A DNA stretch of 64,000 nucleotides from Vittaforma corneae ATCC 50505 (GCF_000231115.1 NW_006889835.1:35503-99502); one strand, 5' to 3'; positions 50,163-60,601 are shown, counted from the stretch's first letter. The notes: a model not told the origin generated them from the letters alone. Made by a program: numbers and translations.

Positions 50163-52526
50163 ATGTCCTCGGGAACACCTCTCGATTTAAGTACGGCTAT
50201 TTTGGAAACTAAACTAAAAAACCAGCTTCTAGTTCAGGGTGAAGAGATAATTAAGAAGCCTCTCAGACCATTCGAGATCTGCTTGCATCCTGACTGCGCA
50301 GACGGCATTCTTGGCTTCGATGTTTTCCTCTATGGACCGGTCCTTGTCAAAGGTAAGAAACAAAAAGAAAACATTTTGACCGTGCAATTTGACGATTCAA
50401 TACCCAGGATGGTTGCTGTTCTATCAAAAGATGCTCGTAATAACCTCAGTGTTAGGATAAACGACTATGTAAAAGTCTATGACATTAAGGTTAATGACAT
50501 TCCACCTGCAGTTGAGGTTAGTTTCTTTCCAGTTGAGGATTCGGTGGAGAAAATATCAGGTGATATTTTCTCCTCTTACATAGAACCTTTTTTTAATCAA
50601 AAGAGAATATACATTAGCGCTGGTAATATTTATAACATTAAAAGCGGAGCAATGACAGCGCTACAGTTCAAAGTTGTTAAGATTATGGCAGAGGTGAGCG
50701 GCGGGCAACAGGAAGTGGATCATGCGGTTACTCTGGACAATACAAGCATACTTGCCGATGGTAAGGTTAGCAGAAGTCAGATTGATAAGGAATATGGGAA
50801 AATTGGATATGATGACATTGGTGGATGCAGGCGTCAAATGGCTCAAATCAGGGAGCTTATCGAGCTTCCTCTGAAACAACCAGCACTCTTTAAAAAGATT
50901 GGAATTAAACCGCCTCGTGGTATACTTCTTCATGGTCCACCCGGAACTGGTAAGACCCTTATTGCAAAGGCAATTGCTAACGAGACAGGTGCATTTTTGT
51001 ACACAATCAATGGACCTGAAATTATGTCAAAGATGTCTGGAGAATCAGAGTCTAATCTCAGAAAAGCATTTGAGGAAGCACAGAAGAATGCGCCAGCCAT
51101 CATCTTTATGGATGAGATAGATTCGATTGCACCCAACAGGGACAAGACACAAGGCGAGGTAGAAAAAAGAATTGTGTCCCAACTACTCACACTGATGGAT
51201 GGCATGAAATCTTCGTCTAATGTTATAGTCCTTGGGGCCACAAATCGCCCCAATACTGTTGATCCTGCACTTAGACGGTTTGGAAGATTCGACAGGGAGA
51301 TTGAAATAGGAGTGCCTGATGATTTAGGCAGACTGGAAATTTTGAGCATTCACACTAAGAACATGAACCTTGATGATGATGTTGATCTTGAGGAAATAGC
51401 AAAGGAGATACACGGGTTTACTGGTTCCGATATTGCTTCTCTGTGCTCTGAGGCTGCTATTCAACAAATAAGAGAAAAGCTTCCGTTGATAGATCTGGAT
51501 AAGGATTGCATCGATGCAAAGATTCTATCTTCGTTGAGAGTCAACACTGCAAACTTCAGATATGCCATTTCTAATACTGATCCCAGCGCCCTCAGAGAGA
51601 AAGTTATTGAGAAACCAAATGTACAATGGACAGATATTGGTGGTTTGGCTTATGTCAAAAGAGAGCTTAAAGAAACTGTACAGTATCCTGTCAACTATCC
51701 TGATAAATACCTTAAGTTTGGACAATATCCATCCAAGGGTGTATTGCTTTATGGCCCGCCCGGCTGCGGCAAAACTCTTCTTGCTAAGGCTGTAGCCACC
51801 GAATGCAATGCTAACTTTATTTCCATTAAAGGACCTGAATTGCTGAGCATGTATGTGGGAGAATCCGAATCCAACATTAGGCAACTGTTCGATAAAGCAA
51901 GAGGATCGGCACCGTGTGTCCTATTCTTCGATGAAATTGATTCTATAGGTAGATCCAGAAGCTCAGTTTCAAATGACGGAGGCGCCACTGACAGAGTACT
52001 GAACCAGCTGCTTGCAGAAATGGATGGAATGAATCAGAAGAAAAACGTCTTTGTCATGGGCGCTACCAACAGACCATCCCAGCTGGATTCTGCTTTGATG
52101 AGACCTGGACGTCTCGACCAGTTAGTTTATATTCCGCTTCCTGACTTCAAGTCTAGAATATCAATATTCCGTGCAAAGCTCAAAAAAACACCGCTCGAAT
52201 CAGACGTAAATCTCGAAGAAATGGCAAGATCACTAGAGGGTTTTTCTGGTGCTGATATTGCAGAGATTTGTCAGAGAGCGGCCAAATTGGCAATTAGGGA
52301 GTCTATTGAATATGAAATCAAGAATCCGAATTCAAAAGATGATCCTGTGCCAGCGCTTTCAGCTAGGCATTTTGCAGAAGCCATGAGGACTGCTCGTAAG
52401 AGTGTTACACAACAAGAAATTGAAAGCTTCGAAGCATTTGCAAAGTCCATGAAAGTTGATCTGCACAGGTATGTGGCTGAAGAGCAAGCGATGAACAATG
52501 CAGATGAGGAAGGTCTGTATGATTAA
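50163..52526 (+). CDS. CDC48: AAA ATPase Cdc48/p97
   Basis: The product is 787 aa, near full family length. The N-domain (1-200) is followed by D1 with Walker A GPPGTGKT (~257), Walker [12 protein letters not shown], and the SRH region [23 protein letters not shown]2 follows with Walker A GPPGCGKT (~530), [11 protein letters not shown], and [20 protein letters not shown]. The acidic tail ends in EEGLYD, like the family's HbYX-type end. Cdc48 unfolds ubiquitinated substrates for ERAD and proteasomal degradation. The start follows CACCCCTCC directly. All catalytic motifs look intact in both rings. Confidence 0.97.
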   Translation: MSSGTPLDLSTAILETKLKNQLLVQGEEIIKKPLRPFEICLHPDCADGILGFDVFLYGPVLVKGKKQKENILTVQFDDSIPRMVAVLSKDARNNLSVRINDYVKVYDIKVNDIPPAVEVSFFPVEDSVEKISGDIFSSYIEPFFNQKRIYISAGNIYNIKSGAMTALQFKVVKIMAEVSGGQQEVDHAVTLDNTSILADGKVSRSQIDKEYGKIGYDDIGGCRRQMAQIRELIELPLKQPALFKKIGIKPPRGILLHGPPGTGKTLIAKAIANETGAFLYTINGPEIMSKMSGESESNLRKAFEEAQKNAPAIIFMDEIDSIAPNRDKTQGEVEKRIVSQLLTLMDGMKSSSNVIVLGATNRPNTVDPALRRFGRFDREIEIGVPDDLGRLEILSIHTKNMNLDDDVDLEEIAKEIHGFTGSDIASLCSEAAIQQIREKLPLIDLDKDCIDAKILSSLRVNTANFRYAISNTDPSALREKVIEKPNVQWTDIGGLAYVKRELKETVQYPVNYPDKYLKFGQYPSKGVLLYGPPGCGKTLLAKAVATECNANFISIKGPELLSMYVGESESNIRQLFDKARGSAPCVLFFDEIDSIGRSRSSVSNDGGATDRVLNQLLAEMDGMNQKKNVFVMGATNRPSQLDSALMRPGRLDQLVYIPLPDFKSRISIFRAKLKKTPLESDVNLEEMARSLEGFSGADIAEICQRAAKLAIRESIEYEIKNPNSKDDPVPALSARHFAEAMRTARKSVTQQEIESFEAFAKSMKVDLHRYVAEEQAMNNADEEGLYD

Positions 52527-52827
52527 ATCACTAATATTCTTCCAGCGGCCTTAGTTATATTGTTGTTATTAAGTTTGAATGGGCTTTTGTACTGCTATAT
52601 ACAAGTTTATTTTCATGTGTTTTTATGCAGTCTTGCGAAATTGGCTTTTAATAGCGGTTTTTGATGGTCTATTTGCTGCATATTAAATGTCCATAGAACA
52701 GCGCATGCTGTAAATCCATTTATAGCTACAGTGTTGGCCTAATTTATATCTGTGCTTCAATGGTCTCACATATCAAACTGATTCGGCATCCGTTTTTCCT
52801 TTCGCTTTCCAACTACCCCTTCTTTTC
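52527..52827. other. Intergenic spacer CDC48 to GUK1
   Basis: About 300 T-rich bases. Only the CTACCCC box before the GUK1 ATG was recognised. Confidence 0.5.
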
Positions 52828-53427
52828 ATGGCTTCAAAATTCTTAGTGATAACTGGTCCGAGCGGTGCGGGGAAAACTACAGTGATAGAATATCTTCTTA
52901 AAGTTCCTCTGTTTGAGTTGAGTGTCTCATACACGACAAGAGAGCCCCGGAAGGATGAGATTGATGGAAAGTACTACTTCTTTATTTCCAAAGAGGAGTT
53001 TGAAAGGAAAATCGCAGAAAACTTCTTTGTAGAGTATGTTGAATTCAACGGTAACTACTATGGAACACCCCACAAGAGCCTGGAGGAAGACAAGATAGTC
53101 ATTCTTGACATTGAGCTTGGTGGGCTCAGGTTTTTTAAGCAGAGAAATCCACGGTCCTTTTTTTGTCTTATTAAAGTAGATCGTTCAACAATGGAGAAAA
53201 GGCTTTTGAAAAGAGTCTACTCAAATTTCGAGGGAGACCTGCAAGTTGACGAAGATGACTTTAAAAAGAGGATGTGCTCATTTGATCTTTTTAACGAAGT
53301 AGAACAGCAGTTTGAATTCAATAAAATCATAGATAATTCAAAATCAATTGAAAATACACTGAGACAGGCCCAGGATTTAGCTGATGAGGTTATTGAGTAC
53401 TACGATGTTATATGTAAAGATCTGTAG
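52828..53427 (+). CDS. GUK1: Guanylate kinase
   Basis: The product is 199 aa, normal length. The P-loop GPSGAGKTT is at residues 10-18. VSYTTREPRKDEIDGKYYFF is the GMP-binding signature; EYVEFNGNYYGTP and VILDIELGG complete the GMP site. The lid contains MEKRLLKR. It phosphorylates GMP to GDP with ATP, needed even where nucleotides are imported from a host. The C-terminus is slightly extended and helical. CTACCCC lies a few bases before the ATG. Confidence 0.95.
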   Translation: MASKFLVITGPSGAGKTTVIEYLLKVPLFELSVSYTTREPRKDEIDGKYYFFISKEEFERKIAENFFVEYVEFNGNYYGTPHKSLEEDKIVILDIELGGLRFFKQRNPRSFFCLIKVDRSTMEKRLLKRVYSNFEGDLQVDEDDFKKRMCSFDLFNEVEQQFEFNKIIDNSKSIENTLRQAQDLADEVIEYYDVICKDL

Positions 53428-53788
53428 AAAGGTATGTGACATTTTTGAGCCTTTCAGTTTATTTGCTCAACTATGAATAAACAAGCCTTTCCATGCCCAA
53501 ATGCAGAAACAGCGTTCAGGACACGAGTATTTACTCAGAAGAACAATCGATTATATGCCATTAACATTAATGCTGGAAAGTGAACTATAAATACTCCTTT
53601 ATTAATTAAATGCCTTTGGTCTAGTTTCACTTTCAATGCTAAATAGCAGAATTGACTTTATGCACACATGACAGCATAAAACATAGTAAATGAATTGCAT
53701 AAACCAACTTTATGTAATATTAAAGATGGGAAAGTCGTTAATGCAAGATAGTAATGTGGTATATCAAATTTATATTAAAATTACAGCC
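53428..53788. other. Intergenic spacer (convergent genes)
   Basis: About 360 AT-rich bases between GUK1 and the SAS-6-like gene. No frame or RNA motif was seen. Confidence 0.5.
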
Positions 53789-54892
53789 CTATCTTCCTGG
53801 AGGGGACTCTGGTCTAAGACTGAATGTGTCTGAAAAGTTGTCGGGATGATCTTCGATCTTTTTCGAATAGAAGTGGTTATAGACATTTTGTGCATTCTCA
53901 AGTCTCTTCGTTAGAACCCTGTTCGTCTCATTCAACTCTTCCACCCGCTGTGTTTTTTCCTTTACTTCTTCTTTTAGTTTCTTATACTTGGTGTCCAACT
54001 GGCTCATCTTCTTTGTCATGTCTTCTAGCTTCAGTCCTAACTCCTCGTTCCTATCTGCCTCCTTTTGAACGGCTGAAAGATTCTCGCTCTTAAACTGCTT
54101 CAAATCAGAATTCTCTTGTCTCAATTTCTTTATTATTTCATTTGCTGTATTCATTTCCCTGCTAAGTTCTTCTAGTTCGTTTTCCTTGTTCTTCAGCTGG
54201 TCCTTGAATGATACGGAATTCTCTCTTTGGTATCTTTCCATTTCGTATCTTAACTGGGCATTTTCATTGTCTAATGTATATATTCTATTGGACAGCTTCG
54301 CCATTTCCTCTTCCTTTGACGATGCCCTCTCCTGCACAATAGAAAAGTCCTTTTGTATCAAATCTAGCCTCCTTCTTAGCTCAGTATTGTCTTGCTCCAG
54401 AAACCTTATCTTTTCCTTTAGATTTTGATCCCCATTCATGCATCTGTCCCTTAGAATAGAATTCTCCTTTATTAGTTTGATGTTATCTCCCTCCATTCTA
54501 CCTATCAAATCTCCCAGATATCTTCTGTACTGTGTTTCTTCTGGCTTTGCAAACTTCAGCTCCAACTTGCAAATGTTTCTGAACTCAAGGTTTTCAATAA
54601 ACCTTAGAACCCCTTCGTTGAAATAGGCAGTGTACTTTGACGTGGATACTCCATGGAAGAGATTGACCAGTATTTGAATGAATCTGTCGTAGTCCACAAG
54701 GATGTCCTGGTCTCTTTTCAAAATATAGAAATCAGACGATGTGAGCGTGTAAGTCCATAGGGAAAAGACATTTGAAGTGTCTATGAGCCTTATTTCCACT
54801 CCTAATTCAGTTTTAATCATATCCACCTTTACAGGTGTTAGTCCGCTGGGTGTACTCAGAGTAATTTTATTGTTAAACAGGGACTCATGCAT
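53789..54892 (-). CDS. SAS-6-like head domain plus long coiled coil
   Basis: The product is 367 aa. Residues 1-130 read like the SAS-6 head: IRLIDTSNVFSLWTYTL, SSDFYILKRDQDILVDYDRF (family: EEDFxxLKxxQxLLVDFxxFP), then FIENLEFRNICKLELKFAKP (family: ETNPFKHLTHLSLKLLPG) and YRRYLGDLI. From ~140 to 345 there is an uninterrupted heptad coiled coil, followed by a short Ser/Pro tail. Head plus coil is the XRCC4-superfamily plan (SAS-6, CCDC61, XRCC4). SAS-6 oligomerises through the head to form the nine-fold centriole cartwheel. Microsporidia have spindle plaques and no centrioles, so the role here would have to differ. CCTCCC lies upstream of the ATG. Confidence 0.65.
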   Translation of the reverse strand: MHESLFNNKITLSTPSGLTPVKVDMIKTELGVEIRLIDTSNVFSLWTYTLTSSDFYILKRDQDILVDYDRFIQILVNLFHGVSTSKYTAYFNEGVLRFIENLEFRNICKLELKFAKPEETQYRRYLGDLIGRMEGDNIKLIKENSILRDRCMNGDQNLKEKIRFLEQDNTELRRRLDLIQKDFSIVQERASSKEEEMAKLSNRIYTLDNENAQLRYEMERYQRENSVSFKDQLKNKENELEELSREMNTANEIIKKLRQENSDLKQFKSENLSAVQKEADRNEELGLKLEDMTKKMSQLDTKYKKLKEEVKEKTQRVEELNETNRVLTKRLENAQNVYNHFYSKKIEDHPDNFSDTFSLRPESPPGR

Positions 54893-55325
54893 TTGTTAAC
54901 CGAGGGAGGAAAACAAATATTTTAGAAAAATGTGGAGGAAATGTGCAGAACAACCCAGTGTGATATTGTACATGGCACTGTGAGAAAAATCTGTGCTCAA
55001 GCAATTACTTAGTACTTTAACAAATGCATATTTGAAGACCGAGTAGAAAGATAAATGCTATAATGGTACAGACTATAAATCAGCATTTTCGAATTGAAAT
55101 ATGCTTTTTTCTTTCTAGTTTTATTGATGTAGGCACTGGCTATAGCTTATTTGCAAAAGCAGTGTTATGTATTTAGAAATCTCAAATATAACAGTAGAGT
55201 TTGATGAAATGCTAAGCAGTTGAAGGCTCAACCAGAAGATTCTATTTTGTTTTTGCATATTTGCTAAGTTTTTAAAAATATAAACGAACTTTCATTTATG
55301 CTTTTCAATATGCACAGCATTCAAA
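54893..55325. other. Intergenic region with nothing recognised
   Basis: About 430 AT-rich bases upstream of the SAS-6-like gene. No tRNA, repeat or coding frame could be supported. Confidence 0.5.
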
Positions 55326-55532
55326 ATGGAAGAATACACTAACATTCTCATTGCACAATTGCAAGGATTATACTTTATGCACCACAATGCTCTGCCGCAC
55401 AGTGTCGGATTATATCTACTCAACACGCTTCTCCTAGATTACATTCATCCCATTAAAAATACACCTATTAAAGTAGCGATGGTAGTCGAAATATCCACCA
55501 TCTGTGAATGTACTGCGTTCTTTTTAGCCTAG
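55326..55532 (+). CDS. Possible small protein, unknown
   Basis: The open frame encodes 68 aa with an ATG start, a Leu-rich helical middle (SVGLYLLNTLLLDYI) and a short hydrophobic end. There is no C-rich box near the ATG and no motif, so this may be chance. It lies alone in a spacer of about 800 bases. Confidence 0.25.
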   Translation: MEEYTNILIAQLQGLYFMHHNALPHSVGLYLLNTLLLDYIHPIKNTPIKVAMVVEISTICECTAFFLA

Positions 55533-55702
55533 TTTCAATATACCTAAGCTTTACCACAGTATCCACTGAAGTAAGCGATTATTGTGTTCACATTACATGA
55601 AATTTATTTTACAGATTATTTATTTTATTACCCTTACATTAAGGCAGTACGCATTTAAATCAATTTTGTTGATGTCAAGTCTATCTTTACAAAATTTTCG
55701 AA

Positions 55703-57547
55703 ATGGCCCCTATGAATATCAAAATATCCGAAGAACGCTACTTGACAGATGATGAGAGCACAAGCTTCATAGAGAGTGAAAGTGAAACTATTGACAAACA
55801 AGATGAATACATTGAAAAATATGATTTTAGACACAAGCTATTTGATGCTCTATGCTCTTTTAGAATTATTCTGCCAGTCTTGGGCTTAATACTAATTATG
55901 CTTTCATACTTTCTCTGGAATGTTCCAGTCGAAGGAACCAAAGACACCTACAAAGAGATTCACTTTGGGAGTGTCTTCTTTGCCTGTGGTTGCTCTCTTA
56001 TTGTCTCAATTACTCTTGGTACGGTCTTCGAAAGCATCAGTATGAACTATCTCAAGAAAAGCAGGGGAGATGCGTCATACTGTTATTATTTTAATGAGTT
56101 ATCCTTTCATATCTCTGGCCTTCTCGTCATGGCTACTATCCAGGCCTTTCTAATGAGAAAGTACGAGGATTTTTATCTTGTTGACCTCCTTGGCATTAAG
56201 CTATATCTTCTTTATTCTCTTAGATTGATGATGTTTGCATCTATCATTCTAGGACTGCTAAAGGCTGCGGTAAAATATGTTTCAATGCGATTTAACTATA
56301 ACATGTACATAAATAGTATCAGGAAGTGTATTCTCTTTGATTTCTTTGTGTCTTTAATATCTACAGTTAAGGAGGACGAGGACAGTGAAAGAATTGCAAG
56401 GATCTCTATTGAGAAAGAGCCTGAGAGCATTCTGAAGGACTTTTTGGGAACAACGTCAACGCCGCTAAATACTTTTATTCTTCAGAAAAGATTCAGAGTC
56501 GAGGATGCCAGTCAGCTGAGCTTTGGAGAAAAGAGACTGCTGATCAAGGAGTTCCTGAATCTTGAAGATAGAAACAAAATGTACTCTGGAAGTCTTCCTG
56601 TTGTTTTGGGTAAGATCAAGGACAAGGCAGAGTCTAGAGCAAACAAACTGGTAAGGAAGCTTAGAAGACAGGACAAAGTCAAGAAGGCGGGTGATATCTC
56701 CAAATTCTTTTCTGATCAAGGAGTGTTTAAATTTTTGCTTTCTCAATTGAAGATCAAGCCCGAGGAGCCGATTGAAAAAGATAATATTGCGCATGTCATA
56801 GAGAAGACGTACAAGGACAAGTACGTTATTAAAAAGAATCTGGAGCAAATCAACTCAGCTATCCAGAGAGTATCTTTTGTTACAAAACTGGTAATCTACA
56901 TTGCCACGGCTGTGTTTATGTTTATCTCTGCATCTATACAAATAGACTACTTGTCTGCAATACTCTCTGGAATATTTGGCACCCAATTCATCTCAAAGAT
57001 ACTCTCCGATGGTGTTTTACAGTCTATTATTTTTCTCTTTGTAATACACCCGTTTGATATTGGGGACAGAGTTTTTATCAGGCTGGGCGATACAGTAGAA
57101 AATCTTGTTGTTGCAGAGCTGAACATTTTCTCAACGACGTTCTACAAATTTGACGGCACATCGTTCTTTGTTCCGAACAGTGTAATGATAGGTACACATA
57201 TCAGTAATATTAGAAGATCTAAGAATATTATGGAATCCCATTCAATTCAAATAGACAGCAATACAAAACCAAAGAAGCTTGTAAAGCTGAGAGAAATGCT
57301 AGTGGAGTTTTGTAGACACAACACACCGTTCTACACCGACTACATTCTTGTAAACTACGAGTCTATTGAGAATTCAAATAAACTGTATATCAAAATTCTG
57401 ATGCAATACAAGGGAAATTTCCAGAATTACGAATACTATCTGAAGAGAAGAAGCGAGTTTGTGTGTGAATTGGGTAGATGCTTGAAGCACTTGAAGATCG
57501 GCTATTCGCTGCCAACACAGAAGGTGAGGATAGTCCAAGAGGAGTAG
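55703..57547 (+). CDS. MscS-family mechanosensitive ion channel (Msy-like)
   Basis: The product is 614 aa. A charged N-terminus (1-45) is followed by membrane segments at about 53-70, 88-110, 130-150 and 170-190, a charged cytosolic linker (~240-385), further membrane helices at about 395-445, and the MscS beta domain. The latter has HPFDIGDRVFI, LNIFSTTFYKFDGTSFFVPNSVM and ISNIRRS. This arrangement matches eukaryotic Msy1/Msy2 channels of the ER or plasma membrane, which release ions in hypo-osmotic shock. AAAATTTTCG lies before the first ATG (55703); GGCCCCT abuts a second ATG at 55712, which may be the real start. Confidence 0.9.
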   Translation: MAPMNIKISEERYLTDDESTSFIESESETIDKQDEYIEKYDFRHKLFDALCSFRIILPVLGLILIMLSYFLWNVPVEGTKDTYKEIHFGSVFFACGCSLIVSITLGTVFESISMNYLKKSRGDASYCYYFNELSFHISGLLVMATIQAFLMRKYEDFYLVDLLGIKLYLLYSLRLMMFASIILGLLKAAVKYVSMRFNYNMYINSIRKCILFDFFVSLISTVKEDEDSERIARISIEKEPESILKDFLGTTSTPLNTFILQKRFRVEDASQLSFGEKRLLIKEFLNLEDRNKMYSGSLPVVLGKIKDKAESRANKLVRKLRRQDKVKKAGDISKFFSDQGVFKFLLSQLKIKPEEPIEKDNIAHVIEKTYKDKYVIKKNLEQINSAIQRVSFVTKLVIYIATAVFMFISASIQIDYLSAILSGIFGTQFISKILSDGVLQSIIFLFVIHPFDIGDRVFIRLGDTVENLVVAELNIFSTTFYKFDGTSFFVPNSVMIGTHISNIRRSKNIMESHSIQIDSNTKPKKLVKLREMLVEFCRHNTPFYTDYILVNYESIENSNKLYIKILMQYKGNFQNYEYYLKRRSEFVCELGRCLKHLKIGYSLPTQKVRIVQEE

Positions 57548-57759
57548 ACTGAAGACAGCTCACAGGCGAGTTAGGAATGATCTAAATTAAAAATGAATAA
57601 GTAAATACCTAGCATAACGTGTAGAAATGTTCACTGGGAGGTGTCAATAGTTTCTATTGTTTTAATATAGATCACCGGGGCTTGTTCTTGAAAGAGCTTA
57701 TTGGATAGAGAATGGTGTAATTTTGGATTGAGTACAAGATATAGAAAAGGCCAATATGC

Positions 57760-57841
57760 GATGGCGTAGCAAAGTGGTTAACGCGGGTGATTGCTAATCA
57801 TCTCCCGTCTCGGGGCGTGGGTTCGAATCCCACCGTCATCG
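57760..57841 (+). tRNA. tRNA-Ser (anticodon GCU)
   Basis: The complete cloverleaf can be folded by eye. The acceptor GATGGCG pairs with CGTCATC (one G-U); the D-arm is GCAAAGTGGTTAACGC; the anticodon stem GGTGA/TCATC encloses loop TTGCTAA with anticodon GCT. The long variable arm has stem CCCG/CGGG, the mark of a type II tRNA. The T-arm is GTGGG-TTCGAAT-CCCAC and the discriminator is G. No intron. A TTTT run at 57854-57857 can end polymerase III transcription. It decodes AGC/AGU. Confidence 0.96.
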
Positions 57842-57853
57842 GTTTGTGCTCTG

Positions 57854-57857
57854 TTTT
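57854..57857 (+). terminator. Pol III TTTT terminator of tRNA-Ser
   Basis: The first run of four T downstream of the tRNA, 12 bases after its 3' end, in the usual position for RNA polymerase III termination. Confidence 0.6.
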
Positions 57858-57888
57858 AAAGAACGTATTTAAAGGAAAGGAGTGTGAT

Positions 57889-58777
57889 TTATTTATTAAG
57901 GAATGGATTGTCTTCACAGTCAATTGTTACTTCTTCTGTGTTGTAGCTGTCCAAGAATTTAGGTCTTTCCTGGAGACGATTTGCTTTAAGGTTTAATACT
58001 CCTAAATTAGGAAATACCTCGTAAAAGTTATCATCGATTGTTTCAATTTGGTTCTCGTCTAAGTGAATTAGAGTGATTGGAAGTGAAATGTAGCCACTTC
58101 CATCGCTCTTTTTATAGGAGTCGAGTGATATTTTTGCTATTCGATTTTTTGAAAGCGAAACCTCTTCCAAATTGGGAAATTCACTGAAGTTAGGAAATTC
58201 TTCTATCCCATTTTCATCCAAAAAGATATGCTGCAGCTTTTTTAATATTTCCAATGCCTCAAATCCCGTTTTTAACTTAGTTTTTGACAGGGAGAGAAAT
58301 GTAATATTTGGAAATAAGCTCAAAGCCTCAACTGGCAAATATCCTAGTTCAAAATCTTCTAATGAAATATTATCCATTCCTAAAAAGCAGCCTATCGATC
58401 GATGGATTTGGCTCAGAAAAGAAGCTCTCAAAATAGTGTTTTATACTTTCGGCATGGCTCACTTCAACTGGTTCTAATGAGTATTTACGATTTCGAGCAT
58501 AAGTATAAATATTGATATAAATAATACTTAGGATTGAATCCTTGTGCTTAATAATGGTCTCTTTGACAATTTGGTCGGGTATTTCATTTGCAAAGTTGTC
58601 TAGGCACTCATAATATCGATATTCCTCAATACTTTCTACGAATGTGTCATAATCGTCTGGGGCTTTTAGAATGAATCTGTTATCATCTGGGCCCTTCGAA
58701 GACGTCTTTAAATGAACTAACAGCACTGTCACTATGACAATAATCACCAATCCAACTAGAGATTTGGATGATAGCAT
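57889..58777 (-). pseudogene. Leucine-rich-repeat gene (type B) with one frame break
   Basis: Two overlapping frames make one LRR protein. The first (58777-58370) has an N-terminal membrane segment (LVGLVIIVIVTVLLVHL) and the helical domain of the type B family. The second (58431-57889) carries LRRs (ITFLSLSKTKLKTGF, LQHIFLDENGIEEFPNF, LEEVSLSKNRIAKISL) and the family insertion DSYKKSDGSGYISL. Alignment with the protein at 45618 shows the switch at a TTTTT run near 58385-58389: one T too many. Intact length would be about 295 aa. This may be a real lesion, a sequencing indel, or less likely a +1 frameshift site. TCCCTTTAATAG precedes the ATG as in the 45618 gene. Confidence 0.7.
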
Positions 58778-59099
58778 CTATTAAAGGGAGACGGCTAGCT
58801 TGGCTTTAAANAAATTAAAAGGGGTATGACTAGATAGTGTTTAAGGAGTAATTTGACATCTGTTATCACTCAGATGTTTATGTCTGTGCAGAAGGCAGTC
58901 CTAAAAACAGACCATCTAAATTTACAGATTGGTTCTATGTTTATTGTTTGCATCTAAACACTATTCTTCTTATCAAAATGCAGGTCTATTATAACGGAAA
59001 ATCAGCAAATAAAAGCACGTTCATCTGAGACAGACTGCAGTGCTTGTGTTGTGCTTTGTTTTACTTTTTGAATTTTCTAACTCAAAGCAAATAAACATC
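58778..59099. other. Intergenic spacer with one undetermined base
   Basis: About 320 bases between divergent genes. It contains a single N at 58811. No further feature was recognised. Confidence 0.5.
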
Positions 59100-60320
59100 A
59101 TGCTATATAACTTGGTTTTATTACTAGCCTGTGTCAGTGCCAAGAAAAAATACAACGTAATCGTTGAGTCAACTCAAATTCAAATGGCAGATGTGGACAG
59201 TGGCGTACTAGCTGTTCTTGATAAAGAGGACTTGGTGCTCACGACCACTAAATTTGGATATACCCTTGAGCTTTCCGATAAAACTGCTAAGAAATTGAAA
59301 AACCATCCAAAAGTTAAGTATTTCGAGGAGGACAAAGAAGTTAGAATAGCTAGCTTTCTAGTAAACGATGTGGCAACACCGTACCACTCAAACTCCTATG
59401 TTACCACTTTTGTCTTTCAGAAGAACTCTCCTTGGGGACTAAGCCGTATCTCAGGTCATGTTGACACATATGAGTATATTAAGGGTGGTGGAAAGGACGT
59501 TATCGTGTATGTCTTGGATACTGGCGTAGATGAAAGCCACCCTGAATTTGGAGGAAGGGCCAAACTAAAGTACAATGTGGTTAATGGGAGTCCTAATACT
59601 GATGAACAGGGGCATGGCACCCATTGTGCGGGTGTAATTGGATCCAAAACATTTGGTGTGGCCAAGGATGTCAACATTGTTGGAGTGAAGGTGCTAGATC
59701 GCCATGGAGCAGGATCCATTTCTCGATTGGTAGAGGGCATTGATTTTGTGGTTGATGATTATCTGGATGAGGTTAGCATGTTTTTAAATGGAGAAAGTAA
59801 GTATTCCAAAAAGCCTAGCGGTGTGGTAAGTATGAGTATTGGAGGGGAGAAGAGCGAAATTCTAAACTATTTAATTAGAAGTGTGTCCGAGAAGTATGGT
59901 GTTCATTTCTCCACTGCAGCAGGAAATGAGCATAAAGATGCCTGCAAGTACTCACCTTCTTCATCATCTACGTCTCTAACTGTTGGTGCATCTGATGTAA
60001 TGAACCAAGTGGCGAAATTCAGTAATAATGGCGAATGTGTAGATCTATATGCACCTGGTGTTGATATTGAGAGTACCTGGCCTGGTAATCAAACACGAAT
60101 AGCATCAGGAACCAGTATGGCCACACCCCACGTTGCTGGTATAATGGCAGTATATCTTGGACTGGTGGATTTTACACCGGAGGACCTAAAAAAGAGAATA
60201 TGGCTAGACTCGGAGAGTGTGATTGTTAGTGAGCAGTTTTGGAGCATATTCTCCGGTAGACAGCGACTAGCCAGTCTGACACAGTTGTACGATCGTCTAA
60301 AAACTCACAAAACAGGGTAA
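59100..60320 (+). CDS. Secreted subtilisin-like serine protease
   Basis: The product is 406 aa from the first ATG (59100). A signal peptide (1-15, LYNLVLLLACVSA) is followed by an I9-type inhibitor propeptide (17-75, YNVIVES ... FEEDKEV). The S8 catalytic domain follows with Asp140 in VLDTGVDESHPEF, His172 in GHGTHCAGVIG, oxyanion Asn276 in AAGNEHKDAC, and Ser339 in GTSMATPHVAG. All catalytic residues are present, so it should be active. The arrangement is proteinase K-like. Related subtilases of microsporidia sit at spore poles or are secreted and are discussed for spore-wall or polar-tube processing; that role here is inference. Confidence 0.93.
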   Translation: MLYNLVLLLACVSAKKKYNVIVESTQIQMADVDSGVLAVLDKEDLVLTTTKFGYTLELSDKTAKKLKNHPKVKYFEEDKEVRIASFLVNDVATPYHSNSYVTTFVFQKNSPWGLSRISGHVDTYEYIKGGGKDVIVYVLDTGVDESHPEFGGRAKLKYNVVNGSPNTDEQGHGTHCAGVIGSKTFGVAKDVNIVGVKVLDRHGAGSISRLVEGIDFVVDDYLDEVSMFLNGESKYSKKPSGVVSMSIGGEKSEILNYLIRSVSEKYGVHFSTAAGNEHKDACKYSPSSSSTSLTVGASDVMNQVAKFSNNGECVDLYAPGVDIESTWPGNQTRIASGTSMATPHVAGIMAVYLGLVDFTPEDLKKRIWLDSESVIVSEQFWSIFSGRQRLASLTQLYDRLKTHKTG

Positions 60321-60601
60321 AAATAAACTATCTAATTTAGTTCCAAAGCTCAGTACTTCCATTTTATTGGTATTGTCTTGGGTTATGCCTGAAATTTATG
60401 GGAAACCTGTGGGCATGTCCTGTCATTGCTTATTCAGTGCATTTCAACAGCTGTCTTCTGACTAGCAATACAAAATGTATTTATATTTTTAATATACCCG
60501 ATTAACCACTCCTTCACTTAAGCTAAAGTATTTAGAGCTAAATTTACTTTATTCTTTGGGAAAGAAACATTCAGCTAAAAGATGGCCATTTATGCTTAGC
60601 T

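Noticed and set aside
49475..52498. Antisense frames opposite the Exo84-like and CDC48 genes
   Set aside because: Codon-bias shadows of strongly coding plus-strand genes.
57787..57996. 69-codon plus-strand frame
   Set aside because: It overlaps the tRNA-Ser and the 3' end of the LRR gene and starts inside the tRNA.
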